Shown here: piece after piece, positions 49,904-59,593 of the stretch
Position numbering within the stretch: the first letter of the stretch is position 1
Layout: every line of letters begins with the position of its first letter
Assembly: GCA_947627695.1 (NCBI GenBank)
Contig: CANQXF010000012.1
Span: 1 to 64,000 of the forward strand
Source: an uncultured Ruminiclostridium sp.
GTDB lineage: Bacteria; Bacillota; Clostridia; Oscillospirales; Ruminococcaceae
Length of the DNA: 64,000 nt
Direction of reading: 5' to 3'
Translations under genes and position numbers: made by a program
The notes under the pieces: generated by a model
The model's database searches: none
What the model was told of the DNA's origin: nothing
What the model saw: only the letters and a program-made list of their open reading frames with translations

Positions 49904-51721
49904 TTACGGCTGCTCTTCTGCTGTATCGCTTGTTTCTTCCTCAGCAGGCTGGGTCTCGGATTGAGAGCTTTCCTCAGGCGTGGTCTGGGTCGTAGTTTCT
50001 TCAGGCTTGACCGCAACGTAGACTACTATCTCCTCGCTTCCCGCAACGTCCACGCTTTCGCCCTCATTCTTGCTGCATCTTACGACACAGCCCTCCTCCA
50101 CTTCGGAGCTTTCCTCTTCCTCAGTTCTGTACTTTATGCCCAGCTCTGACAGCTTTGCGGCATATTCTTCTGCGGTCATTCCGCTGTATGACGGCAAAGG
50201 CACCTTTTCAGGACCCTTGCTTACCGTCACGTTTATCTCCGTCCCTGAGAAAACAGGCGTCTGCGGCTCTATATCCTGGTCGATTATCTGCCCTGCGGCA
50301 TATTCCGAGTTGAAAACATAAGTGGGATTGAAAATAAGATAAGCATACTGCGGGCTTGTGCTTACAGTAGTGAAAAATCCGCCCCTGAAATCAGGAAGTA
50401 TATATCCGTCCCCCACGTTTGAGGAATCCGTTCCGCTGCTTTCGGAGGCAGAGGGAGTGGTGCTCACTGTTACACTTGGTGTAGTAGTCACAGGCGCAGG
50501 CTTTTGCGTAGTGCTTTGCTCAGGCTCGCTCCCGTTTGATGCGGGAATAAGTATCGCCAGCAGGAAAATAATAATTATCACGCCGAATATGGACGCGCCC
50601 ACGATAAATTTTATCTTGTCCTTTTCCGCCTTGCTTTTTTTGGATTTTTTCTTTGCGGAGGAGGAATGACTTCCGCTGTGATTTGCGGCGGGCGCTTTTT
50701 TGGGAACAGGCGGAACGCTCTGCTTTTCCACAGGGAGCGTCATCTCGTTTGAAATATCCGAGGGCTTCGGCTGTTCAAACAGCCTGTCCACCAGCTCCGT
50801 AACGGTGGATATCCTGTCCTCCGCCTCAAGGCTCATACCCTTCATTATAACGTTTGAAACATTCTTTGGAATATTCCTGTTTATCAGCATAGGGTCGGTG
50901 AGTGTATCGTCCTCCAGCCTTTCCACCGCTGAGGGAGGAGTTATCCCCGTAAGACAGCGGTAAAGCACTGCGGAAATACCGAACACGTCCGTCCAGCTCC
51001 CGTTTCGCCTTGTGCTGGAATACTGCTCTGGGGGAGCATACCCGCTGAACACCTCATAGCCTATCTCGCTGTCCGCCGTTCTTGCGGCGCTTATGGAAAA
51101 GCCTATTAGCCTCAGCTCATTTTTCTCGCTTATAACAATAGTAGACGTACTTATACCTCTGTGGATTATACCCATTTCGTGCAGCTGGCTCAGCGCCGTC
51201 AAAGCAGGAGGGAACAGCTCTTTAACTCTTTCCCAGCTCATCGCTCCGCCGCAGCTGTCCAGATACGCTCTGAGAGTTATCCCGCCGATATAGTCCATAA
51301 CTGCGTAAGCGGTGCCGTTTTCCGTGAACACGTCGAGAACGGTCTGCACACAGCTTATCCCCGTAGAATTCATCAGCGTGCTGTGCAGTTCGATAAATTC
51401 CGCCAGATACGTTTTGTAAAGGGGCAGCTTGTCGTTCCTCACCATAACGGCGGTATCGCCCTTTTCTCTTACGCACAGCGTGTCGGGCATATACTCCCTT
51501 ATGGTGACCTTGCGGTCCGCCAGCAGGTCATAGCCGATATACAGCGCGGATTCTCCGCAGCAGCTCATCAGCTTTCCCACCACGTAATGTCCGGCCAGCT
51601 TGGTAGCGGGTTTGAGATAAGCGCCGGTGTACGTGTCAGCGTCAAAGTGACCGCAGTTTGGACAGTTTCCGTTTTCGTCCAGCTTGCTCATACACCCCAT
51701 GCAAAGGTCAAGTTCTGTCAT
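49904..51721 (-). CDS. PASTA-domain serine/threonine pseudokinase
   Basis: A 605-aa membrane protein. It starts with a zinc ribbon (CMGCMSKLDENGNCPNCG), then a protein-kinase fold to about residue 310. Catalytic positions are lost: the VAIK Lys reads VTIRE, HRDLKPxN reads HRGISTSTI, and DFG reads IGF. The substrate-lobe motif YAPPEQY and the overall fold remain. A Ser/Lys-rich linker, one helix (IVGASIFGVIIIIFLLAILIP), and two PASTA-like repeats (~440-580) follow, with a Thr/Glu-rich tail. PASTA kinases sense muropeptides; this one probably senses or scaffolds without phosphorylating. ATG 51721 has a weak AAGAG site. Confidence 0.8.
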   Translation of the reverse strand: MTELDLCMGCMSKLDENGNCPNCGHFDADTYTGAYLKPATKLAGHYVVGKLMSCCGESALYIGYDLLADRKVTIREYMPDTLCVREKGDTAVMVRNDKLPLYKTYLAEFIELHSTLMNSTGISCVQTVLDVFTENGTAYAVMDYIGGITLRAYLDSCGGAMSWERVKELFPPALTALSQLHEMGIIHRGISTSTIVISEKNELRLIGFSISAARTADSEIGYEVFSGYAPPEQYSSTRRNGSWTDVFGISAVLYRCLTGITPPSAVERLEDDTLTDPMLINRNIPKNVSNVIMKGMSLEAEDRISTVTELVDRLFEQPKPSDISNEMTLPVEKQSVPPVPKKAPAANHSGSHSSSAKKKSKKSKAEKDKIKFIVGASIFGVIIIIFLLAILIPASNGSEPEQSTTQKPAPVTTTPSVTVSTTPSASESSGTDSSNVGDGYILPDFRGGFFTTVSTSPQYAYLIFNPTYVFNSEYAAGQIIDQDIEPQTPVFSGTEINVTVSKGPEKVPLPSYSGMTAEEYAAKLSELGIKYRTEEEESSEVEEGCVVRCSKNEGESVDVAGSEEIVVYVAVKPEETTTQTTPEESSQSETQPAEEETSDTAEEQP

Positions 51722-51862
51722 AAAAAATCTCTTTTCGGTTTAAGTATAAACAGCCTTTAAACGGCTGAAAATTTCATGATAAATATATACAGCAGATGTA
51801 CATACATATTTATTTTACTATAAAAGATAAAATATGTCAAGTGCTGTCTGCTTTGCCGAATA

Positions 51863-51891
51863 TTGACATTTTCCGCCGCAGGTGATATATT
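51863..51891 (+). promoter_or_regulatory. Promoter of 51927 gene
   Basis: TTGACA, 17-nt spacer, TATATT. Confidence 0.8.
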
Positions 51892-51926
51892 TTTATCATA
51901 CTCTCTTTTTTCAGGAGGAACAAAAA

Positions 51927-52256
51927 TTGCTTTTCAAAAAGAAGAACAAAGGCTGTATGACTGTGGAGCAGCTGAGAAAGCTGGACAAGACCGCTTTGAA
52001 ATACGTCACCCGCCGTGACCCAGAAACCGCCGCCGAAATAAAGTTAGGCGACAACGGCGCAGTAAACGTGATAGGCGACGATTTCACCATAGTCTGCTTC
52101 GGAAAGACCGTCTTTTCAGCTCCCCTGTCCGAAGTGAGAGCAGGCGAGCTTATGGATATGTCGGGCTTTACCGCCTCATACACCGACAAAAACGGCGAGC
52201 ATATCAGCATAATAGCAAAATACACCGACGGCACCGTTGCACTTTCCCGCAGATAA
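51927..52256 (+). CDS. Small unrecognised cytosolic protein
   Basis: A 109-aa protein starting at TTG 51927, 8 nt after AGGAGG (51913-51918); the upstream frame to 51882 is the promoter region. N-terminal LFKKKNKGCMTVEQLRKLDKT is basic; the rest is beta-strand rich (GAVNVIGDDFTIVCFGKTVF, ISIIAKYTDGTVAL). No motif or family is recognised. Single gene with its own promoter. Confidence 0.6.
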   Translation: MLFKKKNKGCMTVEQLRKLDKTALKYVTRRDPETAAEIKLGDNGAVNVIGDDFTIVCFGKTVFSAPLSEVRAGELMDMSGFTASYTDKNGEHISIIAKYTDGTVALSRR

Positions 52257-52270
52257 TTTCGTGAAAAATG

Positions 52271-52300
52271 TTGACATTTGTCATATTATTATGCTAAAAT
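52271..52300 (+). promoter_or_regulatory. Promoter of SCP2 gene
   Basis: TTGACA, 18-nt spacer, TAAAAT. Confidence 0.75.
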
Positions 52301-52335
52301 TAGCGTGAAATAAAAAAGAAAAGGACGAAAAAACA

Positions 52336-52677
52336 ATGACCTTTGACGAAATGGTAGGAAAAATAAGATCTCTCTGCGACGGCGTAGAGCTTAAAGATTA
52401 CAAAAAGCACCTTGCGGTGGAAGTTGCAGTTAAAGGCGACGCCGAGGGCGTATTTTACATTGAAGTAAAGGACGGCAAGGTGGACGTTCAGCCTTACGCC
52501 TATAACGACCGCGACATACGCTTTACCGCCACCGCTGAGAATTTCATCAAGCTGGCAAGCGGCAAGCTGGACCCAGTTCTTGCCTTCACCACAGGAAAAT
52601 TAAAGGTAGAGGGCGGTATCGACAAAGCCTTTGAGTTCAAAAAGGTAGTGGAAGCAATAAAAGCGCAAAAAGGATAA
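52336..52677 (+). CDS. SCP2 sterol-carrier-like protein
   Basis: A 113-aa single SCP2 fold protein. VAVKGDAEGVFYIEVKDGKVDVQPY is the central sheet, followed by DIRFTATAENFIKLASGKLDPVLAFTTGKLKVEGGID, the signature of the family. These small proteins bind hydrophobic ligands; bacterial function is not established. There is no fused domain. SD AAAGGA 7-8 nt before ATG. Not part of the trp operon: its stop is just upstream of the trp leader promoter. Confidence 0.85.
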   Translation: MTFDEMVGKIRSLCDGVELKDYKKHLAVEVAVKGDAEGVFYIEVKDGKVDVQPYAYNDRDIRFTATAENFIKLASGKLDPVLAFTTGKLKVEGGIDKAFEFKKVVEAIKAQKG

Positions 52678-52687
52678 AAAATACCTA

Positions 52688-52716
52688 TTGACAAAAATAA
52701 GAAATTGTGCTATATT
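52688..52716 (+). promoter_or_regulatory. trp operon promoter
   Basis: TTGACA, 17-nt spacer, TATATT. Confidence 0.85.
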
Positions 52717-52738
52717 GTTTATAACAATTGAAAAGTTT

Positions 52739-53058
52739 AAATCCGACGAGCAAAAGTAAGTAACCGACGCAAGGTTGTCCCAGAGAGTCCCCGTTTGCTG
52801 CGAGGGGATACAAACGGTATCGGCGAATGGATTTGTGAGGAGCAGGGTGAACGCTTGAAAAAGCAAGTATCCCCCGCCGAGCTTCCTGCGTTAGTGTGAA
52901 AGAGTATTAAGGCGACCGCTGCGTACTTGCAGGATAAATGATGATTGCCGCCTTTGTACTTGTTAAAGGCGGTTTTTGATTTAGAAAAGCCGTGAAACGG
53001 GTGGCACCGCGGAATTTTCGCCCCGACAGAGCCTAAAGGCTTTGTCGGGGCTTATTGT
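52739..53058 (+). promoter_or_regulatory. T-box leader (tRNA-Trp sensing) with terminator
   Basis: A T-box riboswitch. Stem I is closed by AAATCC (52739-52744) with GGATTT (52829-52834), contains the AGAGAG distal motif, and has a TGG near 52828 that fits a Trp specifier. The T-box sequence AAACGGGTGGCACCGCGG is at 52995-53012. The terminator is GCCCCGACA (53020-53028) with TGTCGGGGC (53043-53051) and a T-rich tail. Uncharged tRNA-Trp would favour the antiterminator and turn on trpE onward. An added hairpin, CCGCCTTT (52948-52955) with AAAGGCGG (52965-52972) and T5, lies before the T-box. Confidence 0.92.
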
Positions 53059-53077
53059 TTTGAAAAAGGAGAACGCT

Positions 53078-54550
53078 ATGCAGATAAATCTTACGCTTGA
53101 AGAGGCGAGAAAATACTGCGGAGATTACCGCTGTATCCCCCTCAGCACCGAGATATATTCCGATATGAAGACCCCTGTTGAGGTTCTGACCATACTTCAG
53201 AACGTCAGCTCTCACTGTTATATGCTGGAAAGCATAGAGGACAGGCAGAAGTGGGGAAGATACACCTTTCTGGGTTACGACCCGAAGTCAGAGATAACCT
53301 GCCGCAGCGGGAAAATGAAAGTCACTGTTGACGGCGTGACGCAGACCTTTGAGGTGAACCACCCCGACGAGATTATCCGTCAGGTGATAAAGGACCACCT
53401 CAGCCCCTCCTTACCCTCTCTCCCCACCTTTACAGGCGGACTTGTGGGCTACTTTTCCTACGATTACATAAAATACAGCGAGCCCACCCTGAACCTTGAC
53501 GCAAAGGACGAGGAAAACTTTAACGATGTCGACCTTATGCTGTTTGACAAGGTGATAGCCTTTGACAACTTCCGCCAGAAAATTATCCTCATCTGCAACG
53601 TTTCGGCGGACGATATAGAAAACTCCTACCAAAGCGGCGTAAAAGCCCTTGAGGAATTAAAACAGCTCATTCTCCACGGCACGCCCAAGCCCCACGTTGC
53701 GGGAAAGCTGAGATCGGATTTCCGCCCTCTTTTCAGCAAGGAGCAGTATTGCTCAATGGTGGAAAAGGCAAAGAGATACATTTACGAGGGCGACATTTTT
53801 CAGGTAGTCCTCAGCAACCGCCTTGAAGCGGATTACGAGGGCAGCCTGCTGGACACCTACCGTGTTCTCCGCACCTCCAACCCCTCCCCCTATATGTTTT
53901 ACTTTTCAGGCGAGGACGTGGAGATAGCGGGCGCCTCCCCCGAAACTCTTGTAAAGCTGGAAAACGGCGTTCTCCACACCTTCCCCCTTGCGGGAACACG
54001 CCCGAGAGGAGCGACCTCCGAGCAGGACGAAGCCTTGGAAAAGGAGCTTCTTGCCGACGAAAAGGAAAGAGCCGAGCATAATATGCTTGTCGACTTAGGC
54101 AGGAACGATCTTGGCAAGATAAGCAAATTCGGCACCGTCGAAGTGGAAAAATATATGTCCATCGAGCGCTACTCCCACGTAATGCACATCGGCTCCACCG
54201 TCAGGGGAACGATACGGGAGGATAAAACCGCCGCCGACGCAGTTAACGCCGTTCTCCCCGCAGGAACGCTTTCGGGAGCGCCGAAGATAAGAGCCTGCGA
54301 GATAATAAACGAGCTTGAAAACAACAAACGGGGCATTTACGGCGGAGCGATAGGCTACCTTGATTTTACGGGGAACCTTGACACCTGTATTGCCATAAGG
54401 ATAGCCTTCAAGAAGAACGGAAAGGTTTTCGTCCGTTCGGGAGCAGGCATAGTTGCTGACAGCGTTCCCGAAAACGAGTACAACGAGTGCATAAACAAAG
54501 CCAAAGCCGTGCTGAAAGCCCTTGAAACAGCAGGCGAAGGCTTGGAGTAA
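53078..54550 (+). CDS. trpE: Anthranilate synthase component I
   Basis: A 490-aa chorismate-using enzyme that makes anthranilate with ammonia from TrpG. The N-terminal tryptophan-binding motif is MLESIEDRQKWGRYTFLG. The catalytic part has FQVVLSNRLEA, PETLVKLENG, FPLAGTRPRG, LVDLGRNDLGK, LPAGTLSGAPKIRA and GAIGYLDF. ATG 53078 follows AAAGGAGA directly behind the T-box terminator. First gene of the trp operon. The tail IRSGAGIVADS-type block is intact. Confidence 0.96.
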   Translation: MQINLTLEEARKYCGDYRCIPLSTEIYSDMKTPVEVLTILQNVSSHCYMLESIEDRQKWGRYTFLGYDPKSEITCRSGKMKVTVDGVTQTFEVNHPDEIIRQVIKDHLSPSLPSLPTFTGGLVGYFSYDYIKYSEPTLNLDAKDEENFNDVDLMLFDKVIAFDNFRQKIILICNVSADDIENSYQSGVKALEELKQLILHGTPKPHVAGKLRSDFRPLFSKEQYCSMVEKAKRYIYEGDIFQVVLSNRLEADYEGSLLDTYRVLRTSNPSPYMFYFSGEDVEIAGASPETLVKLENGVLHTFPLAGTRPRGATSEQDEALEKELLADEKERAEHNMLVDLGRNDLGKISKFGTVEVEKYMSIERYSHVMHIGSTVRGTIREDKTAADAVNAVLPAGTLSGAPKIRACEIINELENNKRGIYGGAIGYLDFTGNLDTCIAIRIAFKKNGKVFVRSGAGIVADSVPENEYNECINKAKAVLKALETAGEGLE

Positions 54551-54562
54551 GGCGGTGAAGAT

Positions 54563-55132
54563 ATGATCTTGCTGATAGATAATTACGACAGCTTTTCCTA
54601 CAATCTTTATCAGCTTGTAGGTTCGGTAGATCCCGACATAAAGGTGATAAGAAACGACGATATGACCGCCGGGGAAATAAAAACGCTTTCCCCCGAAAGA
54701 ATAATCCTTTCCCCAGGTCCCGGAAAGCCCTCCGACGCAGGCGTCTGCATTGACGTTGTGAAAAAATGCGGCGGCAGTATCCCTATCTTGGGCGTATGCT
54801 TAGGACATCAGGCGATATGTGAAGCCTTCGGCGCCACCGTTTCCTATGCAAAACAGCTTATGCACGGGAAAATGTCAAAAGTGGAGATAGATACCACGGC
54901 TCCGCTTTTCAAAGGACTTCCCAAAGTAATAGACGCCGCCCGTTATCACTCCCTTGCGGCGATAGAGGAAACGGTAAAGTCCCCGCTGAAAGTCACCGCC
55001 CGCACCGTGGACGGCGAGATAATGGCAGTACAGCACGAACAGTACCCCATTTACGGCGTACAGTTCCACCCCGAGTCAATACTTACCCCCATGGGTAAAA
55101 AAATACTGGAAAATTTTCTTGCAAATGATTGA
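54563..55132 (+). CDS. trpG: Anthranilate synthase glutamine amidotransferase
   Basis: A 189-aa class I glutamine amidotransferase that feeds ammonia to TrpE. Catalytic residues: Cys in LGVCLGHQAI, His and Glu in FHPESILTP. The opening ILLIDNYDSFSYNLYQ is diagnostic. The SD GGCGGTGAAG is weak but placed well. The stop overlaps the region of the trpD ribosome site. Not fused to TrpD, unlike in enterics. Confidence 0.95.
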   Translation: MILLIDNYDSFSYNLYQLVGSVDPDIKVIRNDDMTAGEIKTLSPERIILSPGPGKPSDAGVCIDVVKKCGGSIPILGVCLGHQAICEAFGATVSYAKQLMHGKMSKVEIDTTAPLFKGLPKVIDAARYHSLAAIEETVKSPLKVTARTVDGEIMAVQHEQYPIYGVQFHPESILTPMGKKILENFLAND

Positions 55133-55146
55133 AAGGAGAAACCACA

Positions 55147-56160
55147 ATGATAAAAGAGGCAATAGTAAAGCTGATAAACAAGGAGGACCTTCCCGCCTCA
55201 ACGGTGGAGCAGGTAATGGACGAGATAATGACGGGTCAGGCGAGCCAGATACTTATGGCGTCCTATCTCACCGCCCTTGAAGCAAAAGGCGCAACGGTAG
55301 AGGAAATAACCGCCTCCGCCAAAGGAATGAGAAAGGCGGGAACTCTTTTAAAGCACAAGGACGTCGTTTTTGAGATAGTTGGAACAGGCGGCGACCGCTC
55401 CAATTCCTTCAACATCTCCACCACCTCTTCCATAGTGATAGCTTCCGCAGGCGTAAAGGTAGCAAAGCACGGCAACCGCGCCGCCTCCAGCAAATCAGGC
55501 GCAGCCGACTGCTTTGAGGCTCTGGGCGTGAAGATAGCCCTTGAGGTGGAGCAGATGGAGCAGGTGCTTGAAGAATGTGGAATGTGTTTCCTTTTCGCTC
55601 AGAAATACCATTCGGCCATGAAATACGTAGGACCCGTGAGAAAAGAGCTGGGCATAAAGACCATTTTCAACATCTTAGGACCTCTCACCAACCCGGCCGC
55701 CGCCGAAAGGGAAGTGATGGGCGTTTATGATGAGAGTCTTGTAGAGCCCCTCGCTCACGTCCTCTCAAATCTGGGCGTAAAAAGAGGAATGACCGTTTAC
55801 GGCACAGACCGTCTTGACGAGGTTTCTATAAGCGCACCTACGAAAGTATGCGAATTTGAGGACAATAATTTCAAGACCTACACCATAAAGCCCGAGGACT
55901 TTGGTCTTGCAACTGCCGACAAATCCGAGATAACAGGCGGCAGCGGCGAGGACAATGCCAAGATAACCTTGGGAATACTTAAAGGTGAGATAAAAGGCGC
56001 AAAGCGTGATGTGGTACTGCTTAATTCCGCCTGCGGACTTTACGCCGCAGGAAAAGCGGACAGCATTGCCGAGGGCGTAAAGCAGGCGGCAGAGCTTATC
56101 GACAGCGGAAAAGCCCTGCAAAAGCTGAACGACTTTATCGCCGCCACAAATAAATTCTGA
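55147..56160 (+). CDS. trpD: Anthranilate phosphoribosyltransferase
   Basis: A 337-aa enzyme joining anthranilate to PRPP. Motifs: GTGGDRSNSFNISTTSS (PRPP loop), KHGNRAASSKSGAAD, and LGPLTNPAAA. The ATG at 55147 follows AAAGGAG; the track-like longer opening from TTG 55129 begins within the trpG stop region. Length is normal. Confidence 0.96.
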   Translation: MIKEAIVKLINKEDLPASTVEQVMDEIMTGQASQILMASYLTALEAKGATVEEITASAKGMRKAGTLLKHKDVVFEIVGTGGDRSNSFNISTTSSIVIASAGVKVAKHGNRAASSKSGAADCFEALGVKIALEVEQMEQVLEECGMCFLFAQKYHSAMKYVGPVRKELGIKTIFNILGPLTNPAAAEREVMGVYDESLVEPLAHVLSNLGVKRGMTVYGTDRLDEVSISAPTKVCEFEDNNFKTYTIKPEDFGLATADKSEITGGSGEDNAKITLGILKGEIKGAKRDVVLLNSACGLYAAGKADSIAEGVKQAAELIDSGKALQKLNDFIAATNKF

Positions 56161-56174
56161 TAACGGAGCAAACA

Positions 56175-56957
56175 ATGATACTTGACGATATAGCGGTATA
56201 CCGCCGTCAGCAGCTTGAACGGGAAAAATCCGCCTGTCCTCCCCAGGAGATGAAAAAAGCCGCCGAAAAGCTGTCAGCCCCCTGCAAGGACTTTGCGGGA
56301 GCGCTGAAAGCGCAGGGGCTTTCGGTGATAGCCGAGGTGAAAAAAGCCTCCCCATCAAAAGGCGTGATACAGCCGAATTTCGACCCCGTTTCCACAGCTG
56401 TGCAGTACGAGCAGGCGGGCGCAAGAGCAGTTTCCTGCCTTACCGAGGAGCATTACTTTCAGGGCAGCTCTCAGTACCTGCGAATGATACGGGAAAAAAT
56501 ATCTCTCCCCATTCTCCGCAAGGATTTTATCATCGACCCCTATCAGATATACGAGGCGAAGGTGATAGGCGCCGACGCAATACTCCTTATTTCCGCAATG
56601 CTTGACACGAAAACTATAAGAGAATATAATAAGATAGCGTCTTCGCTGGGACTTTCCGTCCTTGCGGAAAGCCACAACGAGGAGGAGCTTGACAGCGTTC
56701 TTGAAGCAGGCTGCGATATAATCGGCATAAACAACCGCAACCTTAAGACCTTTGAGGTGAGCCTTGAAACCACTGTTCGCCTTGCTGAAAAAGTCCCGAA
56801 AGGCTATACGATAGTTTCCGAAAGCGGGATAAACGACAGCGAGGATATAAAGCTGCTCCTTTCCTGCGGCGCAGACGCCGTGCTGATAGGCGAAACGCTT
56901 ATGCGAAGCGGCAATATCGCCGAAACCTTGAAAACGCTGGGTGATACCCGATGGTGA
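56175..56957 (+). CDS. trpC: Indole-3-glycerol phosphate synthase
   Basis: A 260-aa TIM barrel converting CdRP to indole-3-glycerol phosphate. VIAEVKKASPSKG holds the phosphate and catalytic Lys, then LRKDFIIDPYQIYEA, LAESHNEEEL, GINNRNLKTFEV, and SESGINDSEDI. The last 7 nt overlap trpF. Not fused to TrpF, as usual in Firmicutes. Confidence 0.96.
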   Translation: MILDDIAVYRRQQLEREKSACPPQEMKKAAEKLSAPCKDFAGALKAQGLSVIAEVKKASPSKGVIQPNFDPVSTAVQYEQAGARAVSCLTEEHYFQGSSQYLRMIREKISLPILRKDFIIDPYQIYEAKVIGADAILLISAMLDTKTIREYNKIASSLGLSVLAESHNEEELDSVLEAGCDIIGINNRNLKTFEVSLETTVRLAEKVPKGYTIVSESGINDSEDIKLLLSCGADAVLIGETLMRSGNIAETLKTLGDTRW

Positions 56958-57568
56958 AGATAAAAATATGCGGTATGCGCCGTCAGCAGGACATAGAATA
57001 CGTCAACAGATATTCCCCCGATTATGCGGGATTTATCCTGTCAGCGGGCTTTAAAAGGAGCATAGGATATCAGACCTTTCTGACCCTCTCCGCAAGCCTT
57101 GACAGTAGCATAAAAAAAGTGGGCGTATTCGTAAACGAGCCTTTGGAAAACATTCTGGAGCATTACGCCGAAAAGCTTGACGTGATACAGCTCCACAGCG
57201 ACGAGGACGCAGCTTTTGTGAACTCCCTGCGGAAAAATTTCAGCGGCGAGATATGGAAAGCGGTCCGCGCCTCATCGCCCGACGTTATCGAGAAAGCCGA
57301 CAGCTTGAATTGCGATAAGCTGCTCATCGACAGCTACGTCAAGGGTCTTGTAGGCGGCACGGGAAAGACCGCCGACCTTGACATTATCAAAAAAGCGGTT
57401 TTTCACAAGGAATTTTTCCTTGCAGGCGGACTTGACAGCAAAAACGTCGCCGCCGCAATAAAAGCGGTAAATCCTTACGGTGTTGATTTTTCAGGCTCGG
57501 TGGAGACCGACGGCTGCAAAGATGAAGAAAAGATAAAAGAGATTATCGAAATCATCAGGAGAAGCTGA
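56951..57568 (+). CDS. trpF: Phosphoribosylanthranilate isomerase
   Basis: A 205-aa TIM barrel. KICGMRRQQDI carries the catalytic Cys, then GVFVNEPLENI, VIQLHSDED, LLIDSYVKGLVGGTGKTADL (catalytic Asp) and LAGGLDSKNV, VDFSGSVETDG. It overlaps trpC by 7 nt and is followed 1 nt later by the methyltransferase gene. Confidence 0.95.
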   Translation: MVKIKICGMRRQQDIEYVNRYSPDYAGFILSAGFKRSIGYQTFLTLSASLDSSIKKVGVFVNEPLENILEHYAEKLDVIQLHSDEDAAFVNSLRKNFSGEIWKAVRASSPDVIEKADSLNCDKLLIDSYVKGLVGGTGKTADLDIIKKAVFHKEFFLAGGLDSKNVAAAIKAVNPYGVDFSGSVETDGCKDEEKIKEIIEIIRRS

Positions 57569-57569
57569 T

Positions 57570-58358
57570 ATGGAAGTCAGGGAATACCTTGCGGAATATT
57601 ACGCCTCCCATGACGAACACAGCCGCCTTGCTTCAAAAAGCGGAAACGTGGAATTTTTCACCACCATGACCTATATCGAAAAATATCTAAAACAGGGAAT
57701 GAGGATAATCGAAATAGGCGCAGGCACAGGAAGATACAGCCACGCCCTTGCCCGAAAGGGCTTTCAGGTGGACGCTGTGGAGCTTATGGAGCATAATATA
57801 GAGGTGTTTAAAGAAAACACCATTCAAAACGAGCCTGTCACCATAACCCATGGAAACGCCACCAACCTTTCCTCCTTTGAGAGCAACACATATGACGTCA
57901 CCCTGCTGCTGGGACCTATGTATCACCTGTTTACCGAGGAGGAAAAGCTGAAAGCCCTGTCCGAGGCTATACGTGTCACAAAAAAGGGCGGAACGGTCTT
58001 CGCAGCATACGTTATGGGCGACGCCGCAATACTGTCTCTCGACTTTATAAAAGGAGCGATATGGGAGCTTATGGAAAAGCATATGATAGACCCAGTGACC
58101 TTCGACACCTTTTCAAATCCGTGGGACATATTCGAGATGTACCGCAAAGAGGATATTGACAGGCTGATGTCCTGCTTTTACGTAAAGCGTCTGCATTTCA
58201 TAACAACAGACGGTCAGACCCAGCTTATAAAAGAAACTGTGGATAAAATGGACGACAAGACTTATGAAATGTACTTGAAATATCATCTTGCCACCTGCGA
58301 AAGGCAGGATATGACAGGCTGTTCCAACCACACGCTTGATATATTCACAAAGGAATAA
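57570..58358 (+). CDS. Class I SAM-dependent methyltransferase inside the trp operon
   Basis: A 262-aa Rossmann-fold methyltransferase. Motif I is [19 protein letters not shown] near residue 47, motif [13 protein letters not shown], and motif [15 protein letters not shown], followed by [16 protein letters not shown]. Substrate unknown; it resembles small-molecule or ubiquinone/rebeccamycin-type methyltransferases. It lies between trpF and trpB with 1 nt before it and about 30 nt after it, so it is under T-box control. A GAAGCTG ribosome site overlaps the trpF stop. Confidence 0.85.
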   Translation: MEVREYLAEYYASHDEHSRLASKSGNVEFFTTMTYIEKYLKQGMRIIEIGAGTGRYSHALARKGFQVDAVELMEHNIEVFKENTIQNEPVTITHGNATNLSSFESNTYDVTLLLGPMYHLFTEEEKLKALSEAIRVTKKGGTVFAAYVMGDAAILSLDFIKGAIWELMEKHMIDPVTFDTFSNPWDIFEMYRKEDIDRLMSCFYVKRLHFITTDGQTQLIKETVDKMDDKTYEMYLKYHLATCERQDMTGCSNHTLDIFTKE

Positions 58359-58389
58359 AAAATCAAATAAATTCAATCGGAGGACAAAA

Positions 58390-59577
58390 ATGGGAAAAGT
58401 AGGAAGATACGGAGAATACGGCGGACAGTATATCCCCGAAACTGTAATGAACGCCGTTCACGAGCTTGAAGAAGCGTATGACAGATACAAGGACGACCCC
58501 GAATTCAAAGCGGAGCTTGCCGAGCTTTACCGCACCTATGCGGGCAGACCCTCTCTGCTTTACTACGCCGACAAAATGACAAAGGATCTTGGCGGCTGCA
58601 AGATATATCTGAAACGCGAGGACCTGAACCACACAGGCGCGCACAAGATAAACAACGTTCTGGGTCAGCTCCTTCTTGCAAAGAAAATGGGGAAGAAAAG
58701 GATAATCGCCGAAACAGGCGCAGGACAGCACGGCGTTGCCACAGCTACCGTATGCGCTCTTATGGGACTTCAGTGCTGCGTATATATGGGAAGCACCGAC
58801 GTTGAAAGACAGTCCCTTAACGTGTACAGAATGAAGCTGTTAGGCTCCGAGGTAGTATCGGTGGACAGCGGCACCGCGACCCTTAAAGACGCAATAAACG
58901 AGGCTTTCCGCGACTGGACTACAAATATAGAGACCACCTTTTACTGCATAGGCTCCGCCGTAGGACCTCACCCCTATCCCGAAATGGTAAGGGACTTCCA
59001 GAAAGTCATCGGCGAGGAGATAAGATCCCAGCTTATGGAGCGTGAGGGCAAATTGCCCGATTGCGTTGTAGCCTGCGTAGGCGGCGGTTCCAACTCTATC
59101 GGTACCTTCTACGACTTTATAAACGACAGCTCCGTCCGCCTTATAGGAGCAGAAGCGGCAGGGCTTGGCATAGATACCGACAAGCACGCCGCAACTATTT
59201 CAAAAGGCACCACAGGCATATTCCATGGAATGAAATCCGTATTTTTGCAGGACGAATTTGGCCAGATAGCTCCCGTTTACTCTATCTCCGCAGGACTTGA
59301 CTATCCCGGCATAGGACCCGAGCACGCCCAGCTGTGGAAAACAGGCAGAGCTGAATACGTCGCCATAACCGACGAAGAAGCGGTACAGGCGTTTGAGTAC
59401 CTCTCCCGCACCGAGGGGATAATTCCCGCTATCGAGTCCTCCCACGCAGTTGCGGCGGCACTGAAGATCGCTCCCACTATGGGAAAGGACCAGATAATGG
59501 TGATAAACATTTCAGGACGCGGCGACAAGGACGTTTATTCCGTCGCCAGATACCGCGGAGTACATCTGGAGAACTGA
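58390..59577 (+). CDS. trpB: Tryptophan synthase beta subunit
   Basis: A 395-aa PLP enzyme that joins indole and serine. [15 protein letters not shown] opens the protein; [20 protein letters not shown] holds the PLP Lys; [31 protein letters not shown] (phosphate loop), [12 protein letters not shown] and SGRGDKDV follow. ATG 58390 follows GGAGGAC; longer openings run into the methyltransferase end. TrpB1-type by length and neighbours. Confidence 0.97.
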   Translation: MGKVGRYGEYGGQYIPETVMNAVHELEEAYDRYKDDPEFKAELAELYRTYAGRPSLLYYADKMTKDLGGCKIYLKREDLNHTGAHKINNVLGQLLLAKKMGKKRIIAETGAGQHGVATATVCALMGLQCCVYMGSTDVERQSLNVYRMKLLGSEVVSVDSGTATLKDAINEAFRDWTTNIETTFYCIGSAVGPHPYPEMVRDFQKVIGEEIRSQLMEREGKLPDCVVACVGGGSNSIGTFYDFINDSSVRLIGAEAAGLGIDTDKHAATISKGTTGIFHGMKSVFLQDEFGQIAPVYSISAGLDYPGIGPEHAQLWKTGRAEYVAITDEEAVQAFEYLSRTEGIIPAIESSHAVAAALKIAPTMGKDQIMVINISGRGDKDVYSVARYRGVHLEN

Positions 59578-59593
59578 GAAAGGAAACAGTAAA

